IMG/VR virus record: IMGVR_UViG_3300009157_000006
Location: 1 to 41,813 of that record
Direction: 5' to 3' (one strand)
Source: a virus
Length of the DNA: 41,813 nt
A program made the position numbers and the translations under genes. Of the stretch, positions 23,958 to 31,386 are shown in pieces. The notes under the pieces are model-generated. The model saw only the letters and a program-made list of their open reading frames with translations, ran no database searches and was not told the DNA's origin. Position 1 is the stretch's first letter. The number at the start of each line of letters is the position of its first letter.

Positions 23958-24983
23958 TTAGAACCACCCTCCCCTACCCCAACCAGATACTAGAGTCTCT
24001 GTTTGGTCTGTATAAATGGTTGAGCTGCGTTCATTCTTCTGTTGATCATAGGTTCTTGTAATACATAATTCCTGTTGCTTTATGAACTCTGGCGTTATTA
24101 TCTGTACTGACTCTGGGTCCATTCTATCCTCAAATATCTTCTTAGCCGCACCATATGCTATATATTGGTACATTTCAGAAAGTTCAGGCATAGAATTAGC
24201 ATTAAGAAATTCAGATGGACGCTGCATAACATCAATCTGTACAGTATAAGACTTATCTGGCACAGGCCTTAGAACAAATTTACTATCAAAATAAAGTACA
24301 GCTTGGGGTGTATTAACAGCATATTGAGTATATTGTATATATACTGTCTGTGATAGAGCTGGTGCTGTAGAAAATACACAAGTATATACACCAGTTATGT
24401 AATTTATTGTGCCATAAATGTCGCTAGAATTAGCTGGATTAACTATGTATCCTGTCTTAAGAGGATTACCAGTAGTAGGATCCAGCATTGGCACATCAAC
24501 ACCAATTATACCTAGTCCATTTGCATCTAAAGAAGATATAGTAAACGTATTTCTATAGATAGGAACTCCAGTTATTGTTCCAGAAAATGTCTTATTTGAG
24601 CCATCTCCTGTACCTGCTTGTAATTGATTAGGAATCTTTGGATATAACCTATAGAATTGGTCTTCGGATTGGGTGAAAAATACTTCACTTCCGCCAACAT
24701 AGACTGGTGGATGTACTGATAGGTATGTGTTCTTGAAATTGTAGAGTGGATCAAGTGTATTTACGGTATTTTCTGGATAAACATCTACATAAGGTTGAGT
24801 GTAAAATGTTAGATTTTTGCGTAAAGAAAACGTCCTAAGCCTCATTGGAATGTCATAAATCGTAAAAACATCAATATAGTTAGTTATTGTACTATCTGAT
24901 ATCTGATTTTGTGATGGACTTCTCGTTAAAAATCTAACTTTTTCTATTATGTTAGCTAACGTTGAATATGTACTATCTGACAT
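23958..24983 (-). CDS. Neck/head-tail connector candidate (341 aa)
   Basis: The opening (S-T-L-A-N-I-I-E-K-V-R-F-L-T-R-S-P-S, then I-T-N-Y-I-D and D-I-P) is a pattern I recall from structural proteins located between capsid and nozzle genes in N4-gp56-type podoviruses. The C-terminal region has R-P-S-E-F and a Y-I-A-Y-G-A-A-K-K-I-F helix. It probably forms part of the ring linking portal and tail. No enzyme motif is seen. Position, length and composition support a structural role, while the exact part is uncertain. Confidence 0.6.
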   Translation of the reverse strand: MSDSTYSTLANIIEKVRFLTRSPSQNQISDSTITNYIDVFTIYDIPMRLRTFSLRKNLTFYTQPYVDVYPENTVNTLDPLYNFKNTYLSVHPPVYVGGSEVFFTQSEDQFYRLYPKIPNQLQAGTGDGSNKTFSGTITGVPIYRNTFTISSLDANGLGIIGVDVPMLDPTTGNPLKTGYIVNPANSSDIYGTINYITGVYTCVFSTAPALSQTVYIQYTQYAVNTPQAVLYFDSKFVLRPVPDKSYTVQIDVMQRPSEFLNANSMPELSEMYQYIAYGAAKKIFEDRMDPESVQIITPEFIKQQELCITRTYDQQKNERSSTIYTDQTETLVSGWGRGGWF

Positions 24984-24984
24984 C

Positions 24985-25380
24985 CTAATCTCCTAATATA
25001 TTTCTGACTGATGCTGTAGTCATATCATCATCCTCAGCAAAAGGGACTACTTGTGGATACAATCCAACTTGCTGAATCCAAGTTCCAGGAATGACAAAAT
25101 CATCGAAGTCAGTAGAATTAATATCTATTGTAAATGTGTCACCAGCTGTGACAGTGATCTTTCCTGAAAGGTTATTTATTTGTGGCATACCGCACAAAGA
25201 AGTGCCCGGTATCGCAGTATTTATAAGATCTGGTACTAATATCCTAACCGTCATTCCAGTGTAATAACCATGCGCCTCCTCGGTAGTGATAGTTGTGGTG
25301 GACCCCTTACTTATAGAGGAGATTAAGCGCATAGTAGGCTTAAATGTTGGAGAGGATAAGTCAAAGAATCCACCACTCAT
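24985..25380 (-). CDS. Small structural protein with FCCH-like beta module (131 aa)
   Basis: Residues 25-90 contain T-T-I-T-T-E-E-A-H-G-Y-Y-T-G-M-T-V-R-I, then I-N-N-L-S-G-K-I-T-V and D-T-F-T-I-D-I-N. This H-G-x-x-x-G-x-x-V pattern followed by D-x-F-T-(I/L) is the small barrel often reported in phage proteins as an E1-FCCH-like domain. The same module occurs in the protein at 25898 and more weakly in the nozzle. Neighbours are capsid and neck genes in a tightly packed operon. Confidence 0.65.
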   Translation of the reverse strand: MSGGFFDLSSPTFKPTMRLISSISKGSTTTITTEEAHGYYTGMTVRILVPDLINTAIPGTSLCGMPQINNLSGKITVTAGDTFTIDINSTDFDDFVIPGTWIQQVGLYPQVVPFAEDDDMTTASVRNILGD

Positions 25381-25830
25381 TTATCTCTCCCCAGGATATC
25401 GTTCCACTGTAACTAATCCTGCCTGTTGCTCAGCTTCGCCAACATCAACAAAATCTAGTGGATAAAAGCCTGTTCTAAATATCTTCTGCTTAACTTTTAA
25501 TGCTGGAATGCCGCCTAATTCCTTAGCTTCCCTACTTTGCTCATATATTGGATAATATGTATTTTTGTTTAGGTGGGTAGCTACGCCCCTAGGGAGCGTA
25601 TAGATACCACCATCTACAAGCTCATAGGTTTCCACTTGGTCTTCTTTATGCAGTTTAATAGAGAATTTTAGGATTCCTCCTTGGTTTTCATGATATTTAA
25701 AAACACCTTTAACGGGTTCTCTGTCTTTATCTCTCTGTATCTTAAGTGTATTTCTAGTGGGCTTATTAGGCGATTTTTCTGTTGAAGAAATATCTATTAG
25801 CCCTGTAATTTCTTTAATTTTCTCAGCCAT
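25381..25830 (-). CDS. Unknown late protein of the capsid-neck operon (149 aa)
   Basis: The N-terminal 45 residues are charged and probably disordered. The rest looks like a compact beta domain (F-K-Y-H-E-N-Q-G-G, L-P-R-G-V-A-T-H-L-N-K-N) ending in Y-P-L-D-F-V-D. I recall unnamed proteins of this type near N4-gp56 capsid genes, without known function. It is packed against the neighbours without a gap. A head-completion or minor capsid role is possible. Confidence 0.55.
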   Translation of the reverse strand: MAEKIKEITGLIDISSTEKSPNKPTRNTLKIQRDKDREPVKGVFKYHENQGGILKFSIKLHKEDQVETYELVDGGIYTLPRGVATHLNKNTYYPIYEQSREAKELGGIPALKVKQKIFRTGFYPLDFVDVGEAEQQAGLVTVERYPGER

Positions 25831-25857
25831 CTCTCTTTCTCCTCTAACTTCTTAAAT

Positions 25858-25875
25858 GGGCTGCCCATGCAGCCC
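25858..25875 (-). other. Stable RNA hairpin between capsid-associated genes
   Basis: GGGCTGC and GCAGCCC form a perfect 7-bp stem with a 4-base loop in the gap between the genes ending at 25898 and starting at 25830. It lacks a U run, so it may be a transcript-stabilising or attenuating hairpin rather than a full terminator. Confidence 0.6.
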
Positions 25876-25897
25876 CAAGACTCAACATGAATAAAGA

Positions 25898-26860
25898 TTA
25901 TTCATTAGTTACGCTAAATGATTTACCAGCTGTCCAGTAAATGACATCGGATGTGCTACCAGCAGGTGAATTAGTACCGGCTGCCAACTTCATTCCAATA
26001 TATGCAGTGTTTCTTAAAGCATCGTCATTTAGGTCTGGATACAGGTTATTTTCGCCAACAGGTGTAACAAGCGCAGGCGTAAATGGTACTGCGGCTGTTA
26101 ATGGGAAGGCAAACGCAGTAAATGTTGATACATCAATATCTACTGTAATTGTACCTGTGCTTATAGCTGTAATATTTCCAGTAAGTCCATCGGCTTCTAC
26201 CATGCCAAATGCAGATGGGACAGTCAGTTTTACCTTTTGTCCTACTGTAAAGCCATGAGCTACTGTCATTGTTATAACAGCAGATGTTCCAGAAACAGTT
26301 ATCTTTGAAATAGTGCGTACACGTGGATAGAAAATAGGATCAAAGTTGATCTTTCTGAACGATCCAGTTGTACCAGCGACAGTCAATTGAGCCATGTAAG
26401 GGAGATCAAATGATACACCTGAACTGACGTTATTGACTGTAAAGTCATATCCACCCAACTGTTGAGCTCCTGTGATATTAATTAATCTAACAACATCACC
26501 ATTTGAGATGGTTGTTGTGTTAGTACTTACAACTGGAGTTGCAGCATTAGAAATAGCCGTGATTGAAGTTACAAGAGCTCCAATTGTATTAGCCGTTGTA
26601 TCAATAAGAGAAAATCCACCAGACGTCAAACATGTCATCAAAGTAGCATTAGTTGTGTCTGTCTTTTTCCATTCAAATGCACTATCTGTAGCCATACCTC
26701 TTTGCCAATAGTACTCATATCCAATACCAGTGGCTGGGGTAGCTAAGGCTTGCGTATAGTTTAATACACGCATCCAGTCTATATCAGAGCGCAAAGAGAT
26801 GACTTTTGCATTTCCATCAGCTGTAAATTTACCTTGTAAAATAATAGTATTATCTGCCAT
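25898..26860 (-). CDS. Capsid-associated or decoration protein with FCCH-like module (320 aa)
   Basis: The frame extends to 26905, but the ATG at 26860 has AAGGAG seven bases upstream and lies outside the capsid gene, so I choose 26860. The first 100 residues (T-I-I-L-Q-G-K-F-T-A-D-G) look beta-rich. About residues 190-265 hold an FCCH-like module (V-A-H-G-F-T-V-G-Q-K-V-K-L, then G-M-V-E-A-D-G-L-T-G). Located directly after the major capsid gene, it is a good candidate for an abundant head decoration protein. Confidence 0.6.
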   Translation of the reverse strand: MADNTIILQGKFTADGNAKVISLRSDIDWMRVLNYTQALATPATGIGYEYYWQRGMATDSAFEWKKTDTTNATLMTCLTSGGFSLIDTTANTIGALVTSITAISNAATPVVSTNTTTISNGDVVRLINITGAQQLGGYDFTVNNVSSGVSFDLPYMAQLTVAGTTGSFRKINFDPIFYPRVRTISKITVSGTSAVITMTVAHGFTVGQKVKLTVPSAFGMVEADGLTGNITAISTGTITVDIDVSTFTAFAFPLTAAVPFTPALVTPVGENNLYPDLNDDALRNTAYIGMKLAAGTNSPAGSTSDVIYWTAGKSFSVTNE

Positions 26861-26871
26861 GTTCGTGCTCC

Positions 26872-27819
26872 TTAAGCTAATGTGGATCTTAGGTTGAGAA
26901 CCCAAGCATCATTGGTTACACGGCAGGCCTGGGCAAATGTATAGCCCAACGTTACGTTTTGTGCTAATGGGCCTGAGAATATTGGTGGTCTATAAATGAA
27001 TTTTGCAGAATATCCATCTTGTTTAATGATGGTATAAGCATCCATACCAACACAGAATGTGTTATATACGTCTGCACCTGCATTAGAAGCGTTCTTGGTT
27101 AAGGATCCTACGCTTGAAAGCAAGAATCTCATATTACCAATTGAACCCCATTCTGATGGAAGAATATCCTTTTGTCCTGGATATTGGCTGTTATGGATAA
27201 ACCCTGATACATCCTCAAGCGTTTTGCTTAGGTTTGTATGGGTCAATGCAAAGAATGCATTTCTTACAGGCGCTGTTCCAAACTTATTTTGAGCCTCAAT
27301 ATTGTTTGAGATAGACCATGCATTGTTGCTTAACAATGTTCTAGTTGTCTCAGCAATGTCTGAGCGGGTCATTTCAGTTGGATTGTCACCATTTGTGCCT
27401 GCTGTACAGTTAATAACAGAGGCTGTTGCTGCCAACATATCTCTTGTAAGAGCATCTTCTGTCTCACGCAATGAGATACCTAATAGTTTAGCTGTCTCAT
27501 TAAGCACAGGGCATTGGTTAGTTAATGTCACTTGGTCATTGATTTCTACATAAGTTCCATAAAATTGTATCTCTGCATCAATGTTTACAGCATTCAATCC
27601 TTGGCCAGCTGGCGTCACACCTGAGTTTCCAAGTGGAACAAGGGCTGGTTGTAGTCTGCTGAACCTGGACATACGCATCTTCTTACCACCATTTCTAGGC
27701 ATAGCCTTTTGGGTAGAAGGAAGCGTATGGATAAAGTTGGGCGTAGGAATTGCTAGCAACTTATAGTCAAACGTTACCTGGACTGGCGCAGGCAACGTAG
27801 ATGTTGTAACTATTGCCAT
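26872..27819 (-). CDS. Major capsid protein, N4-gp56-like (315 aa)
   Basis: HK97-fold capsid proteins of the N4-gp56 family show the features seen here: R-M-S-R-F-S-R-L-Q-P-A-L-V-P-L-G near residue 50, a G-T-Y-V-E-I-N-D-Q-V strand, then a long helix with E-T-A-K-L-L-G-I-S-L-R-E-T-E-D, A-A-T-A-S-V, and a late beta region with F-C-V-G-M-D-A-Y. Length is somewhat shorter than many family members. The gene has its own promoter, a structured leader and a good ribosome binding site (AAGGA), fitting high expression. The scaffold candidate lies directly upstream beyond a terminator. Confidence 0.85.
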   Translation of the reverse strand: MAIVTTSTLPAPVQVTFDYKLLAIPTPNFIHTLPSTQKAMPRNGGKKMRMSRFSRLQPALVPLGNSGVTPAGQGLNAVNIDAEIQFYGTYVEINDQVTLTNQCPVLNETAKLLGISLRETEDALTRDMLAATASVINCTAGTNGDNPTEMTRSDIAETTRTLLSNNAWSISNNIEAQNKFGTAPVRNAFFALTHTNLSKTLEDVSGFIHNSQYPGQKDILPSEWGSIGNMRFLLSSVGSLTKNASNAGADVYNTFCVGMDAYTIIKQDGYSAKFIYRPPIFSGPLAQNVTLGYTFAQACRVTNDAWVLNLRSTLA

Positions 27820-27830
27820 AATATTTCCTT

Positions 27831-28017
27831 ACACATAAATGTGTTTAGAATAAATTAAACATTCTTGTCTAACTATCTAAGCGGAATGATTTCTTAGGTG
27901 AGCCAGAAAAGGCTCTTGCGATCCCTGGATTTTTCTGTATCTCTACAGCGGTTACTTCCAACCGGGGGGAACGACGCCCATACAGTTCTTATGTTTTTTG
28001 CTAGGACGCGATCCTAG
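27831..28017 (-). promoter_or_regulatory. Hairpin-rich leader of the major capsid mRNA
   Basis: The 322-base gap 27820-28141 holds no gene. Between the promoter and the capsid start at least five hairpins follow each other: 28001-28017 (CTAGGA/TCCTAG), 27949-27964 (CGGTT/AACCG), 27935-27948 (CTGTA/TACAG, 4-base loop), 27900-27915 (GAGCC/GGCTC) and 27831-27844 (ACACAT/ATGTGT), the last ending directly at the AAGGA ribosome binding site. Such a leader may stabilise the abundant capsid mRNA or control its translation. Confidence 0.6.
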
Positions 28018-28034
28018 GCCTTACGCTAATATCT

Positions 28035-28064
28035 ATAATAGATCTTAAGATCTATTAATTACAA
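28035..28064 (-). promoter_or_regulatory. Capsid promoter with a 22-bp palindrome in its spacer
   Basis: Read leftward, TTGTAA (28064-28059) and TATTAT (28040-28035) are separated by 18 bp. A perfect 22-bp palindrome occupies 28036-28057, covering the whole spacer except one base and most of the -10. A dyad between -35 and -10 is the classic layout for MerR-type activators, and it could equally serve a repressor. Confidence 0.65.
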
Positions 28065-28072
28065 GTTTGGAC

Positions 28073-28108
28073 AAAAAAACCGGCTAGGAGTGAATACTAC
28101 CTAACCGG
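28073..28108 (-). terminator. Strong terminator between scaffold and capsid genes
   Basis: Read leftward, CCGGTTAGG (28108-28100) pairs with CCTAGCCGG (28088-28080), nine pairs including one G-U, followed by seven T residues (28079-28073). An A run on the other side (28112-28118) would let it act in both directions. It ends transcription after the scaffold gene, so the capsid gene needs the promoter just downstream. Confidence 0.85.
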
Positions 28109-28141
28109 ATTAAAAAAAGGAGATTAGAATAAAATGAATTT

Positions 28142-28939
28142 TTATCTACCAGCAATAGACTCTTCTATCTCTCTTAGAAGCTGTTGCTGTAGTTCTGGAG
28201 TCATACCGCGTGCAAATCTATCTGCTTCAGCAAGAGGAGACTCTCCCTGCCTAGGGAAAACAGTAGCAGCACTTTTAGGCTTAGATAAGTTTTTTTGCGC
28301 TCTAGCCTTGTCATCTGCATATGGATCCTGATTACCTATCCCATAAGTCTTTATTAAATCATAAGCAGTAGCGTACTGAGCATACTGATCAGTGGATGTA
28401 AGTATAGTCCTGGCTACTTCTGGTTTTTTCCTGGCCAGCTCCTCCATATTTTCTGTTGTGACCACTTTAAATATGTCCGGATACTCAGCCCTAAGCCTAG
28501 CCTCTGCGGCAATCTTATCACGCTCTATACGCTCTTTTTGGATGGCATCATTTAGACTTCTTACTTCACGTTTTAAGGCTTTATAGGATCTACCCTCAAC
28601 AATATCGTCATCTTTTATGCCAAGATCATCTTCTGGATCAGGCTTTATCTCTTCCTTTTTTTCTTCTCTTTTCTTAATAGATTCTATCTCATTAAGCCTG
28701 CGTTCTAGTTCCTTATTTTGTTCCCTTAATCTACGCCAATTTAAATCAGCCTCGCTTGGTTCTGGTTTTATGCTTTTATTCTCTACTGGTGCTTCTTCTA
28801 CTGTTGGCGCTTCTGGTGTTTCTACAGGTTGAGTTTCTTCTGTTTCTACTGACTCTACTTCCTGAGAAGCGGTTGATTCAGCGGTAGCCTTATTAAGGGC
28901 TTCCCACTCCGCTCTCATGGCTTCTTGTGAGCTTGCCAT
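28142..28939 (-). CDS. Scaffolding protein candidate (265 aa)
   Basis: The first 75 residues are acidic and disordered (many Glu, Thr, Pro, Val). Residues about 75-165 are strongly predicted coiled coil with R/K/E heptads (L-R-E-Q-N-K-E-L-E-R-R-L). The C-terminus ends in a short charged helix (L-L-R-E-I-E-E-S-I). Length, charge, coiled coil and the position immediately upstream of the capsid gene all match phage scaffolding proteins, which guide procapsid assembly through a C-terminal helix. There is no protease motif. Confidence 0.75.
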   Translation of the reverse strand: MASSQEAMRAEWEALNKATAESTASQEVESVETEETQPVETPEAPTVEEAPVENKSIKPEPSEADLNWRRLREQNKELERRLNEIESIKKREEKKEEIKPDPEDDLGIKDDDIVEGRSYKALKREVRSLNDAIQKERIERDKIAAEARLRAEYPDIFKVVTTENMEELARKKPEVARTILTSTDQYAQYATAYDLIKTYGIGNQDPYADDKARAQKNLSKPKSAATVFPRQGESPLAEADRFARGMTPELQQQLLREIEESIAGR

Positions 28940-28967
28940 CTATCTTTCTCCTCATTAATTCATTACT

Positions 28968-29474
28968 TCAATGCGCAATGTCAAGACCCTCAACCCTTAC
29001 TACGGGGTTGACTTGACTTACCTTCTCTCCGTTTAATCTCTTAGCTTCTCTCTCTAAAGTTCCGTCATTAAATTTCATTATGAATTCCAAGAGGCATTTA
29101 TCCTCTGGCGCCAGATCAAAAGCATGTTCCATAAAATAAGCACATGTGTATGGGTCAGGAATGACCCATACGAACTCTACCTCATCTTTAAAATGAGAAT
29201 AATGATATACAGCTTGATCATAATCAGGCGTAGGACATGAAATCCTAGTAAAAAAATAATGGCGGAAGACATTCTGCATTAGCCTTTCTCTTTTAGTTAG
29301 AACAACCACAAAAAAATCCTGATTGGGCATAGCCTTCTTGCCTTTAGTTGTAGCCTCAATCAGATTTGGAATATAATCTTTTAATTGAGCCTCTCCTTGC
29401 TCGGCTATTGTGTGGTTGCCTGGATCTTTGGCTGAAAGCTCTACAGAAATCTCTCCCAGATTCTTCTTTCTCAC
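28968..29474 (-). CDS. Conserved-looking unknown protein of the head module (168 aa)
   Basis: The GTG start at 29474 has AAGGA four bases upstream. The core (F-F-V-V-V-L-T-K-R-E-R-L, F-R-H-Y-F-F-T-R, C-P-T-P-D-Y-D-Q-A-V-Y) and the later V-I-P-D segment recall an unnamed family found next to scaffold genes in N4-gp56-type phages, as I remember it. It is probably an alpha/beta domain. No catalytic motif is recognised. Expression with the scaffold suggests a role in head assembly or host takeover. Confidence 0.65.
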   Translation of the reverse strand: MRKKNLGEISVELSAKDPGNHTIAEQGEAQLKDYIPNLIEATTKGKKAMPNQDFFVVVLTKRERLMQNVFRHYFFTRISCPTPDYDQAVYHYSHFKDEVEFVWVIPDPYTCAYFMEHAFDLAPEDKCLLEFIMKFNDGTLEREAKRLNGEKVSQVNPVVRVEGLDIAH

Positions 29475-29533
29475 TTCTTCCTTTTGCTAGTCTACAAGCG
29501 TTTTATTTGATAAATTCCTTATGGACTAGTTCT

Positions 29534-29581
29534 GGGATATACCTTCTTTTCTCAAAACTTGTCTTGTAGTCGGTATATCCC
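29534..29581. repeat. Long-looped 10-bp inverted repeat
   Basis: GGGATATACC (29534-29543) and GGTATATCCC (29572-29581) are perfect arms separated by 28 bases, in the gap between genes ending at 29588 and starting at 29474. As RNA it would form a stem; as DNA it could be a pair of operator half-sites. There is no U run, so it is not a terminator. Confidence 0.65.
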
Positions 29582-29587
29582 ATTTAT

Positions 29588-29764
29588 CTAAAAGTAATTC
29601 AATGGAATCACTCTTTTTGCATCAATTAGATCATCTATACCAGATCTATCACGGTTTAAAGGCATTTCTGAATAAACAGTTGCCTTTTTCATGTTCTCTG
29701 GTTCACCTAGGATCTTATAAGCGATCTTCTTGTATTTATTATTTACTCTAGGCGCTGCTGGCAT
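29588..29764 (-). CDS. Small unknown protein (58 aa)
   Basis: An ATG at 29764 follows AAAGG at seven bases and opens a 58-codon frame ending in TAG at 29588. The product is basic at its start (R-V-N-N-K-Y-K-K-I-A-Y-K) with a charged helix later (D-D-L-I-D-A-K-R-V). No family is recognised. Its ribosome binding site lies in a small hairpin (AGACC/GGTCT), and an AACAC/GTGTT dyad sits just upstream, suggesting regulated translation. It belongs to the leftward string of small genes between portal and scaffold. Confidence 0.6.
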   Translation of the reverse strand: MPAAPRVNNKYKKIAYKILGEPENMKKATVYSEMPLNRDRSGIDDLIDAKRVIPLNYF

Positions 29765-29798
29765 AATTAGACCTTTCTGGTCTTAAACACTTGTGTTT

Positions 29799-30011
29799 TC
29801 AGACTTTCCTAGGATTCATTATGCTCTTCATCTTTGATGCATCTGAGCTGATCTGCTCATCAACCATACTAGGTCCATAAGAAGGATAATTCTCAGGAAG
29901 GGACATGCCCTCACTAGAATAATCTTTCATTATTACCTCTTGTGGAAGATTGGCTCTTGCGGACTTGTTATCACTAATCATTCCGCTTGAACTATCATGA
30001 TATCTTGCCAT
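29799..30011 (-). CDS. Small Ser/Met-rich protein (70 aa)
   Basis: The 70-residue product is polar and probably mostly disordered (S-S-S-G-M-I-S-D-N-K-S, P-E-N-Y-P-S-Y-G-P-S) with a short helix near the end (I-S-S-D-A-S-K-M-K-S-I-M). No family is known to me. It has a weak ribosome binding site. Compositionally similar short proteins occur in head modules of other phages. A minor virion component or assembly helper is possible. Confidence 0.5.
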   Translation of the reverse strand: MARYHDSSSGMISDNKSARANLPQEVIMKDYSSEGMSLPENYPSYGPSMVDEQISSDASKMKSIMNPRKV

Positions 30012-30146
30012 GACTACTACTCCTCGGACATGTGTCCAGAAACTACAGACAGATTAAAGACGCGTATGTGGCATATTTATGACACACCTTCAATCCCTGC
30101 AAGGTTAATAAATACCCAACATGGGTAACATGCTTGTGTATAACCG
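30012..30146 (-). other. 135-bp gap with small hairpins, no gene seen
   Basis: The gap contains GGACA/TGTCC (near 30026-30037) and TACCC/GGGTA (near 30112-30126) and no open frame with a start signal. I see no convincing promoter or terminator. Confidence 0.5.
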
Positions 30147-30392
30147 CTAACTATTGACGTCATCTTCCTCCTCAAAAATAGGTTCTATTTTTATATATTT
30201 AACCTTTTTGAGGTTTACCAAATTCCCCCCAACACTTAATCTAAAAAATCTTTCTGTATTGGCTTCTGATATCCTTTCCATAAGCCTGTCTGCCTCATCT
30301 GCATCAAGCTGTATAAATAGGTCAGCGCCATTCCATTCATCCTCTCCATCAAAGTAAAATTCAACTGAGTAACGCTTAATCTCTTCTTGCAT
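30147..30392 (-). CDS. Small acidic protein (81 aa)
   Basis: The protein is strongly acidic, with alternating beta strands and one helix: R-Y-S-V-E-F-Y-F-D-G-E-D, then L-D-A-D-E-A-D-R-L-M-E-R-I, F-F-R-L-S-V-G-G, V-K-Y-I-K-I, and a Glu/Asp tail. This order suggests a compact alpha/beta fold and an acidic surface such as seen in DNA mimics, but no family is recognised. AGGAG lies close upstream of the ATG. It is in the small-gene string downstream of portal. Confidence 0.6.
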   Translation of the reverse strand: MQEEIKRYSVEFYFDGEDEWNGADLFIQLDADEADRLMERISEANTERFFRLSVGGNLVNLKKVKYIKIEPIFEEEDDVNS

Positions 30393-30402
30393 GGCTCTCT
30401 CC

Positions 30403-30681
30403 TTACTTTATATTTGGTTCTATAACCTGGTGGTAAATATCCTGTGCCCAATCCATTAACTTATGTGAATAGGTCAAATTTTCAGGTATAAGTGCATGAC
30501 CCACATCAAAAAGAGGATGTAAGGTCTTGATAATGCTTAGTACTTTTTGATTTATAACCTCTATTTGAGCATCATTAGCCTTGCCAAAGCTGACCAATCT
30601 ACCTAATTCTAGATGGTTGGCCTCTATCTCTTTCAATAAAGAAATAACTACAGCTTGAGCTGCTGCTTCTATTGGATTCAT
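30403..30681 (-). CDS. Small helical protein (92 aa)
   Basis: The frame is open to 30708, but the ATG at 30681 has AAGGG five bases upstream and is preferred. The product is nearly all helix, starting with N-P-I-E-A-A-A-Q-A-V-V and S-L-L-K-E-I-E, with long amphipathic stretches ending M-D-W-A-Q-D-I-Y. No membrane segment or known motif is seen. Its stop lies 10 bases from the start of the acidic protein, so the two are probably co-translated. Confidence 0.6.
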   Translation of the reverse strand: MNPIEAAAQAVVISLLKEIEANHLELGRLVSFGKANDAQIEVINQKVLSIIKTLHPLFDVGHALIPENLTYSHKLMDWAQDIYHQVIEPNIK

Positions 30682-30751
30682 TTCTACCCTTCTCCATGGT
30701 AACCACATAACTACTCTCCAACTACTTCTGATAAAATTTACTTATGTAAAA

Positions 30752-30916
30752 TTATCTACACTTTTTCTTTGACTTTAGGCTCTTTACCTTTTTTAACAAT
30801 TTGGCTTCTTCTCTATCATGAAATCCCTCATGACGAGCCTCTTCAGCCTCTTCTTTGCGGTCATGGCGTTTCTCTTCTTTCTCATACTTCTTGGGTAATT
30901 TTACTTTATTCTTCAT
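30752..30916 (-). CDS. Small highly charged helical protein (54 aa)
   Basis: An ATG at 30916 overlaps the end of the upstream gene by 11 bases and opens a 54-codon frame. Two thirds of the residues are Lys, Arg, Glu, Asp or His (K-K-Y-E-K-E-E-K-R-H-D-R-K-E-E-A), predicted as one long helix with a Lys-rich end (K-S-L-K-S-K-K-K). Coding status rests on the overlap and strong amino acid bias. A nucleic-acid-binding or condensing role is possible, as for other Lys-rich phage peptides. Confidence 0.5.
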   Translation of the reverse strand: MKNKVKLPKKYEKEEKRHDRKEEAEEARHEGFHDREEAKLLKKVKSLKSKKKCR

Positions 30917-31358
30917 CTATGACCCTTATTCCTAATTTTTCACGCTCTGGATAATAAACTTCTAACTTTTTAGGATCTGGCATAGCTCGGATAATTGCTT
31001 GTTTTACATCTACTGGTAAATCCTCCATACCATAGAAAATTTCATGCTCTGAACTTCTAGGATATGGCTTAGATATAATGAATTGCATGTTTTCATAGTC
31101 TGTCACCCAAATTAGTCCGACCTTAATAAGCAAGTCAGCGGTAGAAATACCTATTAAATCAGGGGACACAAACCTATCCGATAGGTTGCATAACAGATAG
31201 TCCAACTCTATAAAAAATCCAGCCCGAGATGAGTACAGTAACTTTGCGTTGGATAAATTTTGTGGAAACTTTACATACTCAGGCGTAATTACTATCATTC
31301 CAAACAAACTTGTGGACATTAACAAGAAAACTACTGCTAAAATCTTCATGAACTTCAT
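30906..31358 (-). CDS. Secreted or periplasmic protein of unknown function (150 aa)
   Basis: Residues 1-20 form a signal peptide (K-F-M-K-I-L-A-V-V-F-L-L-M-S-T-S, then L-F-G-M). The mature part starts near I-V-I-T-P-E-Y-V-K-F-P and has a middle segment V-G-L-I-W-V-T-D-Y-E-N-M-Q-F-I. It faintly resembles the exported early protein at 691-1392 around L-G-M-I-W. No lipobox, catalytic motif or known family is seen. It is a late gene near the endolysin, so a role in envelope disruption or lysis timing is possible. Confidence 0.65.
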   Translation of the reverse strand: MKFMKILAVVFLLMSTSLFGMIVITPEYVKFPQNLSNAKLLYSSRAGFFIELDYLLCNLSDRFVSPDLIGISTADLLIKVGLIWVTDYENMQFIISKPYPRSSEHEIFYGMEDLPVDVKQAIIRAMPDPKKLEVYYPEREKLGIRVIDEE

Positions 31359-31386
31359 TATTTATCTCTCCTCTATAATTAAATAA

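Noticed and set aside
27831-28017. Ribozyme or group I intron in the capsid leader
   Set aside because: I searched by eye for a hammerhead core and for group I core motifs and found neither. The stems look independent.
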